A stretch of 63,541 nucleotides of DNA, taken from positions 1 to 63,541 of the forward strand of contig JAFQQV010000058.1 of the NCBI GenBank assembly GCA_017410425.1, written 5' to 3'. The stretch comes from Oscillospiraceae bacterium (lineage in GTDB: Bacteria > Bacillota > Clostridia > Oscillospirales > Oscillospiraceae). The notes beneath the pieces were generated by a model. The model saw nothing but the letters and a program-made list of their open reading frames with translations. It had not been told where the DNA came from and ran no database searches. Both the position numbers and the translations under genes were made by a program. How positions within the stretch are numbered: the stretch's first letter is position 1; each line of letters opens with the position of its first letter. Of this stretch, positions 1 through 7,530 are shown in pieces.

Positions 1-1
1 T

Positions 2-130
2 ATCATCAATCTCCCCGGCAGCAAGAAGGCAAGCGAGGAAAACATCCTCGCCGTCATCGGCGCCGTTGACCACGGTCTGGAGATGCTCCTTGGCTCTGGA
101 TCTGCGAACTGTGCGGAAACCGCTAAGTAA
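2..130 (+). CDS. MogA/MoaB-type molybdopterin adenylyltransferase, C-terminal fragment
   Basis: Only the last 42 codons are present; the gene begins before the window. The peptide starts INLPGSKKASEENI and continues with HGLEMLLGSG. This is the C-terminal signature of the MogA/MoaB family (NLPGSPKAV followed by H-LE-L-G), which adenylylates molybdopterin before metal insertion. The gene ends in TAA just before a strong hairpin. A convergent MoaE gene and a tungstate transporter nearby support a role in molybdenum/tungsten cofactor synthesis. MogA and MoaB cannot be told apart from this fragment. Confidence 0.75.
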   Translation: MINLPGSKKASEENILAVIGAVDHGLEMLLGSGSANCAETAK

Positions 131-169
131 AAAAAAGGACAGCCGCTTTTTTAGCGGCTGTCCTTTTTA
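131..169. terminator. Bidirectional intrinsic terminator between mogA-like gene and moaE
   Basis: The stem GGACAGCCGC/GCGGCTGTCC is flanked by A-run and T-run on either side. It ends the rightward MogA-like gene, and the leftward moaE stop codon lies within its T-run. Confidence 0.85.
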
Positions 170-559
170 TTCGTAGAGTTCGGTTTCAACGACGCATTCG
201 TTTTTTATCCTGCCCACCAGATACTGCAGGCAGTCCACCACACGGGGGCGGATGTCGCCGCCGATGAGCACATACATGATGTCGTCGCCGGTCTTGAGCT
301 CACCTTCGTTGAGCCAGGCACGGATGTAATATATGCCGTCCATGGCCTTTGCATCGGCGATGACGGAGTCGAGCTTCTCCTCATCGTAGGAAAAGAGCAT
401 GCCCTTTACCTTGCGCTCGGCTTCCCCGTTTCTGACGCTGGCCTTGTTGCTCTCACGCACAATGCCGTTGTGGCTCAGGTACATGCCGATTCTGGGGGCG
501 GATTCATGGGCCTTGGCTTCCTTGAGCCAGAGATCCATTGAGGGAATTGCCTTTGCCAT
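167..559 (-). CDS. moaE: MoaE-family molybdopterin synthase catalytic subunit
   Basis: This 130-residue protein has the features of the Firmicute MoaE branch: GMYLSHNGIVRES near residue 25, a GMLFSYDE stretch, the WLNEG motif and IMYVLIGGDIRPRVVD in the C-terminal half. MoaE carries the active site of molybdopterin synthase, which transfers sulphur from MoaD to precursor Z to form the dithiolene. The start follows a clear AGGAGG seven bases upstream. It is the second gene of a two-gene leftward unit, four bases after the small upstream gene, and ends in the shared terminator. No MoaD is visible in the window. The tungsten genes alongside suggest the cofactor is used for tungstoenzymes at least in part. 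Confidence 0.8.
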   Translation of the reverse strand: MAKAIPSMDLWLKEAKAHESAPRIGMYLSHNGIVRESNKASVRNGEAERKVKGMLFSYDEEKLDSVIADAKAMDGIYYIRAWLNEGELKTGDDIMYVLIGGDIRPRVVDCLQYLVGRIKNECVVETELYE

Positions 560-562
560 ATC

Positions 563-817
563 TTAACCTCCTGTGGAAAGAAACTGAATGAAAAAGCGGT
601 GATAGAGTTCAGCCACGTCCGCGTCCTCGCCCTCCATCTGCAGCTTTATGCGCTTTGCCGCCCACACGCCCATGCCCTTGGGCTTAAGCTCGGTTATCCG
701 GGCAGAACACGACTTGTAAGAAAAAAGATTAGTCTCCTGTTCAAGCACATCCTGCTGGCTGCGGAAAAATGAGCGCGCCCTGTCCATGGATACGCTCCAG
801 ATTTCTTCCTTTATCAT
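563..817 (-). CDS. Small protein of unknown function in the molybdenum/tungsten cofactor cluster
   Basis: This is an 84-residue, basic, soluble protein beginning MIKEEIWSVSMDRAR and ending RFFIQFLSTGG. The start is set by GAGGTGA seven bases before the ATG; the open frame continues upstream but without a ribosome site. It has no cysteine cluster, signal peptide or membrane segment. I do not recognise the family. Its four-base gap to moaE implies co-translation and a link to cofactor synthesis. It is the first gene of the leftward unit, whose upstream region carries the tandem motif shared with the mop gene. Confidence 0.7.
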   Translation of the reverse strand: MIKEEIWSVSMDRARSFFRSQQDVLEQETNLFSYKSCSARITELKPKGMGVWAAKRIKLQMEGEDADVAELYHRFFIQFLSTGG

Positions 818-917
818 GCTTATCACCTCATAAATAATATAACTTATCCCGGGCAAAAAGAAAAGACGGCAAGCCCCGGCAATGTACGGACAATGCCGGG
901 TGAAAGGGAATTTCTGC

Positions 918-939
918 GCGAAATGATACGAAATGACAC
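918..939. promoter_or_regulatory. Candidate metal-responsive operator: tandem GAAATGATAC-type repeat
   Basis: The site reads GCG-AAATGATAC-G-AAATGACAC, two ten-base direct repeats in tandem. A site matching at 19 of 22 positions lies upstream of the mop gene, in the same orientation and at nearly the same distance (about 100 bases) from the leftward start codon. It sits in the 313-base divergent gap between the moaE unit and tupA, which holds no other gene. I infer an operator for a molybdate/tungstate-responsive regulator; no such regulator gene is in the window. It does not look like the E. coli ModE palindrome. Confidence 0.5.
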
Positions 940-1130
940 ATAATGGTGTTTGAGAAGAAATTATCACTGTGCTATAATCTTATCTGACAAACGGCCGCCT
1001 TTTCTGCGGTGCATATTCCTCGTAAAACGGTGGACGAGCCTTTTTCCGGGAAGCCATTGGGGGCACAGCTATGCTGTGTTTCATTGTGCTGCGGATAGGC
1101 TGGTCATTTAATTTACATGGAGGAATACAC

Positions 1131-2168
1131 ATGAAGAAGATTATTGCTCTGCTGCTTGCTCTGACCATGGTTTTCGCCCTGTGCGCATGCGGCACCAAGA
1201 CCGAAGCTCCCGCTGAGGAGCCCGCAGAAGAAGTCGTCGAAGAAGCAGCTCCCGTTGAGGAAGTCGCTGAAGAGCCTGCTGCTCCCGCTGTTGACACCGT
1301 CATCCTCAAGGAAGCTGACGACAAGATGATCAACAACTACTCCCTGATTGCTGTCAACGCTGAGGCACCCTTTGTCGATGCTGACGGCAACGCTGTTGCA
1401 GACGTCGCTGTCAACACCGCCGGTGCTGACGCTCTCATCCAGTGGCTGCTGACCCAGGATGCTATAGACATGGCTGCAAACCACGGCTTTGAGCAGTACG
1501 GCGAGTACCTGTTCTACGCAAAGGAAGATGCTCCTGTCTACGCAGGTGAGATCGCTGCTGCCACCGAGGAGACCAAGGTCATCCGCCTGTCCACCACCAC
1601 TTCCGTCAATGACTCCGGCCTGCTTGCATACCTGCTGCCCGCTTTCGAGTCTGAGTACGGCTACACCGTTGAGATCCAGTCCGCCGGTACCGGCAAGGCC
1701 ATTGCCGCTGCAAAGGCCGGCAACGCAGACCTGATCTTCGTTCACTCCAAGAGCCAGGAAGAAGCTTTCGTTGAAGGCGGCTTTGGCCGTGTTGTCGATG
1801 GCTTCGAGGCTGAGCGCATCACCTTCCTGTACAACTTCTATGTCCTCTGCGGCCCCACTGCTGACCCCGCAGGCGTCAAGGATGCAGCTTCCGTTCTGGA
1901 TGCATTTGCAGCCATCGCCGAAGGCAAGTACAGCTTCATCTCCCGCGGCGACAAGTCCGGCACCCACACCAAGGAAATCTCCCTCTGGCCTGAAGATCTG
2001 GGCATCACCGCTGAGGCAGAGAGCTTTGTTGATTACACCGAGTGGTACGTCTCTGCCAACACCGGCATGGGCGCATGCCTCGTAATGGCTGAGGAAATGG
2101 GCGCATACATCCTCACCGACAAGGCCACCTTCCTCACCTTCTATGCAAACGGCGGCGTTATCGGCTAA
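1131..2168 (+). CDS. tupA: Tungstate ABC transporter substrate-binding lipoprotein, apparently circularly permuted
   Basis: This 345-residue lipoprotein has signal peptide MKKIIALLLALTMVFALCAC with Cys20 as lipid anchor. An acidic Ala/Glu/Pro linker follows to about residue 53. Residues 149-340 match the TupA core: LSTTTSVNDSGLL, GTGKAIAAAKAGNADLIFVH, SRGDKSGTHTKEISLW, GMGACLVMAEEMGAYILTD. In ordinary TupA the segment after TD-ATYL continues with a VEGD-L-NPY-VIAVNP strand, an N-EGA--F--W helix and a YGE-LF end. Here the protein stops after FYANGGVIG, and that missing segment is found at residues 55-129 (ILKEADDKMINNYSLIAVN, ALIQWLL, YGEYLFYA). So the C-terminal lobe piece has moved to the N-terminus. 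GGAGGAA precedes the ATG. Confidence 0.85.
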   Translation: MKKIIALLLALTMVFALCACGTKTEAPAEEPAEEVVEEAAPVEEVAEEPAAPAVDTVILKEADDKMINNYSLIAVNAEAPFVDADGNAVADVAVNTAGADALIQWLLTQDAIDMAANHGFEQYGEYLFYAKEDAPVYAGEIAAATEETKVIRLSTTTSVNDSGLLAYLLPAFESEYGYTVEIQSAGTGKAIAAAKAGNADLIFVHSKSQEEAFVEGGFGRVVDGFEAERITFLYNFYVLCGPTADPAGVKDAASVLDAFAAIAEGKYSFISRGDKSGTHTKEISLWPEDLGITAEAESFVDYTEWYVSANTGMGACLVMAEEMGAYILTDKATFLTFYANGGVIG

Positions 2169-2201
2169 GCCTTGATTTAAGACAGAATTTGTTATATCCT
2201 T

Positions 2202-2234
2202 TCCGTGGGCGGACTTCCCGTCCACGGATTTTTT
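2202..2234 (+). terminator. Terminator-like hairpin between tupA and tupB
   Basis: An 11-bp stem (TCCGTGG paired with CCACGGA plus an inner G-T/C-G extension) with a five-base loop is followed by six T. It lies within the operon. The likely effect is partial termination, so that the binding protein is made in excess over the membrane parts. Confidence 0.7.
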
Positions 2235-2254
2235 GAATCGCCGGGAGGAAAAGC

Positions 2255-2941
2255 ATGAAGACGGCCTTGATGAAGGCCATTGAGCTTATACTCAATGGTA
2301 GCCTTGAACTTAATAATATACTGTCCGTCACGGCGAGAATGAGCCTTTCAAGCTCCGTCATTGCCCTGCTCATCGGCGTGCCAATCGGCATCTGGCTGGG
2401 CTCCTGCCGCTTTCCGGGCAGAACTCCGCTGCTGGTGAGCTTCCGCACATTGATGGGTCTGCCGCCTGTGGTCTGCGGTCTGCTGTTTTACATGCTGTTT
2501 TCCGGCGTGGGCCCGCTGCGGCACTTGAAGCTGCTGTTTACTGTAACTGGCATGATAGTTGCCCAGGTGGTGCTTATTACGCCCATTGTGGTGTGCAATA
2601 TGGAGACCTATGTTTCGTCCATTGCCCACGATGTGCGTGAGACTGCCCGGGGCCTTGGGCTGGGTACAGCCAAGACCTTTCTGCTGCTTGCCAATGAGTG
2701 CGGCTACCAGATTGTCTCCGCATACCTGCTGGCCTTCTCCCGCGCTATCGCGGAGGTGGGCGCTGTCAGTATGGTGGGCGGCGCAATTTCATGGAAGACC
2801 ATGGTCATGACCACCGCCATCATGCAGTACACCAACCGGGGTGACTTCACCCTTGCGGTGGCACTGGGCATCATACTGCTGAGCCTGTCGCTGATTGTGA
2901 ATGTGACCATATCCCTGCTGCAAAGGAGGCTGAGCCGATGA
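2255..2941 (+). CDS. tupB: Tungstate ABC transporter permease
   Basis: This 228-residue integral membrane protein has about five to six hydrophobic segments. Its start is MKTALMKAIELILNG, and a loop near residue 130 reads VRETARGLGLGTAKTFLL, the EAA-type site that contacts the ATPase. FSRAIAEVGAVSMVGG follows. This arrangement (LPPVVCGLLFY and the EVGAVSMVGGNI-like motif) is that of TupB/WtpB tungstate permeases. The start follows GGGAGGAAAAGC. The stop overlaps the ATG of the ATPase gene by four bases, which indicates translational coupling. Confidence 0.85.
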   Translation: MKTALMKAIELILNGSLELNNILSVTARMSLSSSVIALLIGVPIGIWLGSCRFPGRTPLLVSFRTLMGLPPVVCGLLFYMLFSGVGPLRHLKLLFTVTGMIVAQVVLITPIVVCNMETYVSSIAHDVRETARGLGLGTAKTFLLLANECGYQIVSAYLLAFSRAIAEVGAVSMVGGAISWKTMVMTTAIMQYTNRGDFTLAVALGIILLSLSLIVNVTISLLQRRLSR

Positions 2942-3591
2942 AGATTCTTCCTTTCACCAAGCATTACTCAGGCCGCCTTGTGCTGGATTTCCCCGGCATT
3001 GAGCTTGAGCGAGGCAAAATATACGCCGTCATCGGCGCAAACGGCAGCGGCAAATCCACTTTTGCAAAAATCCTCTCCGGCTCCGTGCCGGCAGATAAAA
3101 AAGCCCGGCACTGCGATGCTCTCAGCATCGGCTATATGCCGCAGAAAAATTACGCTTTTCGTATGAGCACGAAGAAGAACATTCTCCTTGCCTCAAAGGA
3201 CGAGGACAGGGCAAATAAGCTCATGGCGGCGCTGGGGCTTGAGCATCTGGCCCAGAAGCCTGCTCACCGGCTCTCCGGCGGTGAAACGGCGCGCATGGCG
3301 CTGGCAAGGCTGATGATGAAAAGCTATGAGCTGGTGATTCTCGACGAGCCCACCGCGGCAATGGATATGGAGACTACATCTCTCTCGGAAGAGCTGATAG
3401 TAAACTATGTGCGCGAAAGCGGCTGCGCGCTGCTGCTGATAACCCACAGCCTGCAGCAGGCAAAGCGCATTGCGGACGAGACCCTGTATTTCCACAAGGG
3501 AAGCCTTATGGAGCATGGTTCCAGTGAAAAGCTACTCTCATCCCCCCAAAAGCCTGAGACAAAGCAGTTTCTTGAATTCTACGGAATATAA
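2938..3591 (+). CDS. tupC: Tungstate ABC transporter ATP-binding protein
   Basis: This 217-residue ABC ATPase has Walker A GANGSGKST near residue 35, signature LSGGETARMALARLMM, Walker B ELVILDEPTAAMD and the switch His in LLLITHSLQQA. It powers the tupB permease. The start overlaps the tupB stop (ATGA) with AAAGGAGG just upstream. It is short for the family, with no C-terminal TOBE metal-sensing domain; the separate Mop protein downstream supplies such a fold. The gene is followed after 25 bases by the radical SAM gene. Confidence 0.85.
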   Translation: MKILPFTKHYSGRLVLDFPGIELERGKIYAVIGANGSGKSTFAKILSGSVPADKKARHCDALSIGYMPQKNYAFRMSTKKNILLASKDEDRANKLMAALGLEHLAQKPAHRLSGGETARMALARLMMKSYELVILDEPTAAMDMETTSLSEELIVNYVRESGCALLLITHSLQQAKRIADETLYFHKGSLMEHGSSEKLLSSPQKPETKQFLEFYGI

Positions 3592-3616
3592 AAAAATAAA
3601 CTGAGGACGTGAGCGC

Positions 3617-4747
3617 ATGCTGAAAAAACTGTACATCGAGCCCACCACCAAGTGCAATCTCAACTGCAAAATGTGTTTTCGCAACACATGGTTTGATGAA
3701 CCCATCTGCGACCTGAGCCTTGAGGATTACCGCCGGGTAATTTCCGATATGCCCAGAAGCGTGGAGACAGTTTTCTTCGGCGGCATGGGCGAGCCTCTGT
3801 TTCACAAAGACATCCTCGAAATGATAAAGCTTGCCGCGGATACCGGCGTGGACGTGGAGCTTCTGACCAACGGCACTTTGCTGAGCGAGGAAATGATAAA
3901 CGGCATCATTGACGCCGGGCTTACAAGACTCTGGATTTCCATTGACGATCTGGAGACAGACTCCTCCATCAACGCGGAGTCTGACGGCAGGGACGCCGAA
4001 CATTCCGGCCACAAGCATTCCGGCCTTGTACTGAGCAATATCCGCCTGTTCAACAAGCTGCGCCAGAAGAAGCTTGCCAGCATCTCCCTGGGCATCACCT
4101 TTGTGGCCATGCGCAGCAATATCCACCAGCTTGGAAAGCTACCTTTCTTCATCGCCCAGCATCTGGTGGACGAGGTGAATGTTTCTAACATTTCCCCCAC
4201 GGACGAGGCCTCCCAGAGTGAGATGCTCTACACCGGCCTTGTGAACATGTACACCGGCCCCGGCAAGGACAGTATCCTGCCCACGGTGCATCTGCCCTTC
4301 TTCGATATGAACATCCCGGAATCTGCCGAGGGCATCAGGGCGTTGATGCAGAAGCAGAACTTCCACCTGTATTTCAACGGCCAGCCCGTGCTGCGCAAGA
4401 CTGCCTACTGCAAGTTTGTGCGTGAGGGCATGTGCTTTGTGCGCAGTGACGGCAAGGTAAGCCCATGCATGGCCCTGCTGCACAACGGCTACACCTATAT
4501 GAGTAATGTGCGCCGTAAGATTTATCACAGCTCCTTTGGCAGCATAAAGGAAAAATCCCTGAGCGAGATTTGGAACAGTGATGAATACAGGGCTTTCAGG
4601 CGCAAGTTTGATAATTTCGACTTTTCGCCCTGCATGTACTGTGGACATTGCGAGAGATTTTCCGACAATACTTCCGACTGCTTCGGCAATACCCACCCCA
4701 CCTGCGGCGGCTGCCTCTGGGCGGAGGGCGTGCTCAGTTGTCCTTAA
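3617..4747 (+). CDS. Radical SAM/SPASM protein, probable tungsten-enzyme maturase
   Basis: This 376-residue protein begins with the radical SAM motif KCNLNCKMC (CxxxCxxC) at residues 13-20, and FFGGMGEPLF provides the SAM-binding GGE-like motif. The C-terminal third is rich in cysteine (PCMYCGHCERF, DCFGNTHPTCGGC, final LSCP), as in SPASM domains that hold extra iron-sulphur clusters. The architecture and its place directly after tupABC match the family annotated as tungsten-cofactor oxidoreductase maturase, found beside aldehyde ferredoxin oxidoreductase-type genes. No such oxidoreductase is in the window. The true substrate is not shown by the sequence. The ribosome site is GAGGACG. Confidence 0.75.
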   Translation: MLKKLYIEPTTKCNLNCKMCFRNTWFDEPICDLSLEDYRRVISDMPRSVETVFFGGMGEPLFHKDILEMIKLAADTGVDVELLTNGTLLSEEMINGIIDAGLTRLWISIDDLETDSSINAESDGRDAEHSGHKHSGLVLSNIRLFNKLRQKKLASISLGITFVAMRSNIHQLGKLPFFIAQHLVDEVNVSNISPTDEASQSEMLYTGLVNMYTGPGKDSILPTVHLPFFDMNIPESAEGIRALMQKQNFHLYFNGQPVLRKTAYCKFVREGMCFVRSDGKVSPCMALLHNGYTYMSNVRRKIYHSSFGSIKEKSLSEIWNSDEYRAFRRKFDNFDFSPCMYCGHCERFSDNTSDCFGNTHPTCGGCLWAEGVLSCP

Positions 4748-4763
4748 ACTGAATTGAGAAAAG

Positions 4764-4799
4764 AAAAAGCCTTCCGGCTAAAAACCGGAAGGCTTTATT
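4764..4799. terminator. Bidirectional terminator between the tup operon and mop
   Basis: AAAGCCTTCCGG and CCGGAAGGCTTT form a 12-bp stem flanked by A-rich and T-rich runs. It lies between two convergent genes, so it probably serves both. Confidence 0.85.
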
Positions 4800-4809
4800 G
4801 CTTATTTGA

Positions 4810-5022
4810 TTAGTCCTCAACGCCAACCATGACGGAGCTTGCCTTGATGACTGCGTATGCGGTGCCGCCTACGGTCAGGCCGAGTTCCTTGATGGAAGCC
4901 ATGGAAATGTTGGAAGAAATGATGTTGCCGCCGCCGATGTCGATCTTGACGTAGCCGTTGACTGCACCCTCGATAATCTCAACTACGGTGCCCTTGAACT
5001 GGTTTCTTGCACTAAGCTTCAT
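4810..5022 (-). CDS. Mop/molbindin protein (TOBE domain)
   Basis: This 70-residue single-domain protein begins MKLSARNQFKGTV and carries VVEIIEGAVNGYVKIDIG and SSNISMASIKELGL, the molbindin/TOBE fold in which oligomers bind molybdate or tungstate. The length is exactly that of stand-alone Mop proteins. It likely stores or buffers oxyanion in the cytosol, or delivers it to cofactor synthesis. The start has AGGAGAT upstream. Its promoter region, about 96 bases away, holds a near copy of the tandem motif found upstream of the moaE unit, suggesting common regulation. Confidence 0.9.
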   Translation of the reverse strand: MKLSARNQFKGTVVEIIEGAVNGYVKIDIGGGNIISSNISMASIKELGLTVGGTAYAVIKASSVMVGVED

Positions 5023-5117
5023 GTTTTTTTATCTCCTTATTTCTGTTAAATGCTGGCAAATTATATTACAGTATCCGCTGCAAATCAATCAAATATTCAG
5101 TATTGCGGGATTTATGT

Positions 5118-5139
5118 GCGAAATGATACGGGATGATAC
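5118..5139. promoter_or_regulatory. Second copy of the tandem GAAATGATAC-type operator, upstream of mop
   Basis: GCG-AAATGATAC-G-GGATGATAC matches the site upstream of the moaE unit at 19 of 22 bases, with the same repeat phase and orientation. Shared sequence, spacing and gene function support a common regulator. Confidence 0.5.
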
Positions 5140-5180
5140 GGTTAAAGATATAAAAAACTTATACTGGCAGAGCAAAAGAA

Positions 5181-5208
5181 AAATGCCAGACAGAGTCTGG
5201 CATTTTTT
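5181..5208. terminator. Intrinsic terminator-like hairpin upstream of mop
   Basis: ATGCCAGAC and GTCTGGCAT form a perfect nine-bp stem with loop AGA, flanked by A-run and six T. It may insulate mop from transcripts coming leftward from guaA or the integrated element. Confidence 0.75.
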
Positions 5209-5246
5209 AATGAACCCGGTTTGCGGTGCCCGGCGCGTGCTGCACT

Positions 5247-5293
5247 AATAAAAGCTTTGCTGCGTCTGCCACCGGCAGCGCAAAGCTTTTATT
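5247..5293 (-). terminator. guaA: Probable original guaA terminator, now displaced by the integrated element
   Basis: AATAAAAGCTTTGC and GCAAAGCTTTTATT form a 14-bp outer stem enclosing a smaller CTGCC/GGCAG stem. Its right arm runs into TTTATTCCCA, the guaA-end sequence duplicated by integration. In the element-free chromosome the guaA stop codon would sit in this terminator. Confidence 0.7.
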
Positions 5294-5301
5294 CCCATTC
5301 G
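5288..5301. repeat. attL of the element integrated at guaA
   Basis: TTTATTCCCATTCG matches TTTATTCCCACTCG at the guaA 3' end at 13 of 14 bases. The guaA 3' end is a known integration target of tyrosine recombinases (established knowledge). The integrase between the two copies supports this reading. Confidence 0.75.
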
Positions 5302-5421
5302 CTTACGAGTTCTTTCCCACAGGTACTTTTCGCCTCATTTTGGGCGAATTTCCGTGAGGTTTCTCTCGTTTCGCTTCGTTTTTCTCTGTATTCTCTGTGT
5401 TCTCAGCCCGTTTGGTACTGT

Positions 5422-5446
5422 TTTGGTATCAAAGTTTGGTATCAAT
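5422..5446. repeat. Candidate integrase arm-type repeats (left end)
   Basis: TTTGGTATCAA occurs twice in tandem 13 bases apart (5422-5432 and 5435-5445). A third copy is at 8983-8993 near the other end of the element. Placement inside both ends suggests integrase arm-binding sites, which is inference only. Confidence 0.4.
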
Positions 5447-5627
5447 TTTCTGAAAAATCGGTGGAGAAAAAATCCGTTATTCTTTTCCGCTAAGTGATAC
5501 TTGGCTCTGTCCTACAGTTCAACCGGCTTTGATGTTTGAGTACAAAGAGGTATGTAAAGGTCGTGCTCCTCTTGGAGTAATTATATTATATCATAATTCT
5601 GGGAAAATACAAAGATACGACTTTTGA

Positions 5628-6542
5628 CTATTTCTTTCTTGAATATACCCAAAACAGAATGCTATCCATCAATCTCAATGAAAACAGCGCATCCTCCAAT
5701 GTCGGATTCTCGTTTGTTGATTCATTTCTATGTGTGCCATAATCAGACATCATGGAATAAATCATATATATTGCTTTCGTTTTGGTCAACTTACCTGCAC
5801 GATTTTCGTAAAAGAAATCTGCCAGATCATCTTTTCGAAGATCTGTATTTAACGCCTGTGATAAATCCTGCGCAGAAGAAATCGTATTGTCACCGCTTGT
5901 ATTATATATTCCGCGCATCCACTTAGCAAAACCTTCAGTCCCCTTATATTTAGAAAAAATACTGACTAAACAAGTTCTGCACGATTCAATGCACGCACCT
6001 GCATGACCTTGGGTATATGCATCGATTGCGGATTCATAAGCATCATATACATCTTTATGATTTTGTTTTAACCAGTTTTCTACAGAGAATAGCTCGACAA
6101 TTCTTTGCTCGTTGCTTTCCATACAGGTTGATACAGTCACTTTATCAGAATCGAGACTTATCGATAACCCCAGCAATTCATAGAGGTTTGCTAATTCATT
6201 AAAATCATCTATCAGGGACTCAGAAATATAGTAAACATTAAACGACTTGGTAAGCTCTTTTAGTAAAGAGATAATCTCTTCGTTTTTGTTCTCGCGATAT
6301 AAATCGCTAAAAATACAGTCCATTCCAAGAAACACATCATATTCATCGTTTGCATTTTGGAATTTGTGGCTATAGCCATTATTATAGTAATATGGGATTA
6401 AATAATCAGAATACTTGTCAAAGTATTCTCCCAAACCAACACATTTAAGTCTTGCTTTGAACTCAGAGTTACCTTTTACAAGAAAACCAGTTCTGCTCAA
6501 AATTTCTGCAATTTTTGCAAGGATTATTTCTTTGTTATTCAT
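5628..6542 (-). CDS. Abi/HEPN-like protein, possible defence cargo
   Basis: This 304-residue soluble protein starts MNNKEIILAKIAEIL. The N-terminal half is not recognised. The C-terminal half has a helical run AYTQGHAGACIESCRTCL followed near the end by SDYGTHRNE and a hydrophobic helix DSILFWVYSRKK. This resembles the abortive-infection C-terminal/HEPN-type domain of phage-defence proteins, but I cannot confirm a catalytic RxxxxH motif. It is the last gene of the integrated element, transcribed with the DUF2971 gene after a 37-base gap. Its location on a minimal integrative element supports, but does not prove, a defence role. Confidence 0.55.
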   Translation of the reverse strand: MNNKEIILAKIAEILSRTGFLVKGNSEFKARLKCVGLGEYFDKYSDYLIPYYYNNGYSHKFQNANDEYDVFLGMDCIFSDLYRENKNEEIISLLKELTKSFNVYYISESLIDDFNELANLYELLGLSISLDSDKVTVSTCMESNEQRIVELFSVENWLKQNHKDVYDAYESAIDAYTQGHAGACIESCRTCLVSIFSKYKGTEGFAKWMRGIYNTSGDNTISSAQDLSQALNTDLRKDDLADFFYENRAGKLTKTKAIYMIYSMMSDYGTHRNESTNENPTLEDALFSLRLMDSILFWVYSRKK

Positions 6543-6579
6543 AGAATATCTTTCTCCTAAATCTTTTTAGACAGCACAA

Positions 6580-7530
6580 TCAATAAAACGGCTTCTCTAT
6601 CATAGCAGAGTACAACACAGGCTTATTAAGTTCATACTTCTTTACAACATCTTTTACAACCTGAGTAAACCACTCTGGCGCATACGGTGATACGTATATG
6701 TTCTTAATTAAGACATCAAGATTCACCGGATGGGAAACACCTTTACCCGTGTTTTCGTGGTTTCTAATGAGCGCTCTTACTTCACGCTCATGTTCGAATG
6801 ATTTTCGTTTGTACCAAAAAGCACCACATCCAATGTTGGAAAACTGCTTTCTGTAATCAATGTACTTTACCTTGCCAATATCGATATAAGGATCTTCACC
6901 CAATGCTTGGTACAATCTTTGATATGTAGTTTCTATAGCAACAGCGTTAGTCACATTTACTGAATACAACTTCCACATTGCTTCGGACTCAAATTCATTA
7001 CAATGCCAACAACTAATACATGTATTTTTCCTGTCATGCAGCCCACTTTCTGTTAACTCATTTAATAATTTTTGTGCGGTCTTTTCAAGTTTTTCACCCG
7101 AAGAATCTTCCTTTGATATACCTGGTGCTGTTTTTATGGCATATCGAAAGAACTCCAAGTAATAATCGTTCCACTTGCGTTCTTTTTCGAGAACACCTTT
7201 AGCCCCCTCAAATGGATCATCAAATGATTCTGCAGGTGAAAAGTACAGAGATTCAGTGGATAGTAAAGAGATAAATTTTGCTATGTCCATATATCTCCAC
7301 AATTTGTCCTCCGGATTGGGAGATTCAAAAGGATCCTTCATCCAATAATAGCGTACTACCGTTTCGTCAAGCAATGTGGCACATCTATCGCAAAGAACAG
7401 CGGGCGATCTATCTTTTAAATGCCCCAAATGTGCCGTTTCACTTTCAGAAAACGGATGACCGCAATTTGTACAAGCGTTTCTATTTTTATGATAAAACTT
7501 GTCTAAGTCTTTTGTGTGCTTATGAGTCAT
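6580..7530 (-). CDS. DUF2971 family protein with N-terminal zinc-finger-like motif
   Basis: This protein has about 316 residues. Two CxxC pairs (CTNCGHPFSE and LCDRCATLLD) in the first 70 residues suggest a zinc ribbon. The DUF2971 region then follows: LWRYMDIAKFISLL, LYFSPAESFDDPFEGAKG, CISCWHCNEFESEAMWKLY, YKRKSFEHEREVRALI and a C-terminal IYVSPYAP. DUF2971 genes are often found on mobile islands; their biochemical role is not established. The ATG used here overlaps the integrase stop as ATGA, and a GTG nine bases earlier with GAGGTGA is an alternative start. The overlap ties its expression to the integrase. Confidence 0.65.
   Translation of the reverse strand: MTHKHTKDLDKFYHKNRNACTNCGHPFSESETAHLGHLKDRSPAVLCDRCATLLDETVVRYYWMKDPFESPNPEDKLWRYMDIAKFISLLSTESLYFSPAESFDDPFEGAKGVLEKERKWNDYYLEFFRYAIKTAPGISKEDSSGEKLEKTAQKLLNELTESGLHDRKNTCISCWHCNEFESEAMWKLYSVNVTNAVAIETTYQRLYQALGEDPYIDIGKVKYIDYRKQFSNIGCGAFWYKRKSFEHEREVRALIRNHENTGKGVSHPVNLDVLIKNIYVSPYAPEWFTQVVKDVVKKYELNKPVLYSAMIEKPFY

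Noticed and set aside
563-967. Longer 134-codon form of the small gene before moaE
   Set aside because: The strong GAGGTGA site fixes the start at the internal ATG, and the extra upstream region contains the candidate operator.
5211-5286. Hairpin before attL as part of the mobile element
   Set aside because: The stem's right arm runs into the guaA end sequence, which fits better with a pre-existing guaA terminator on the chromosomal side.
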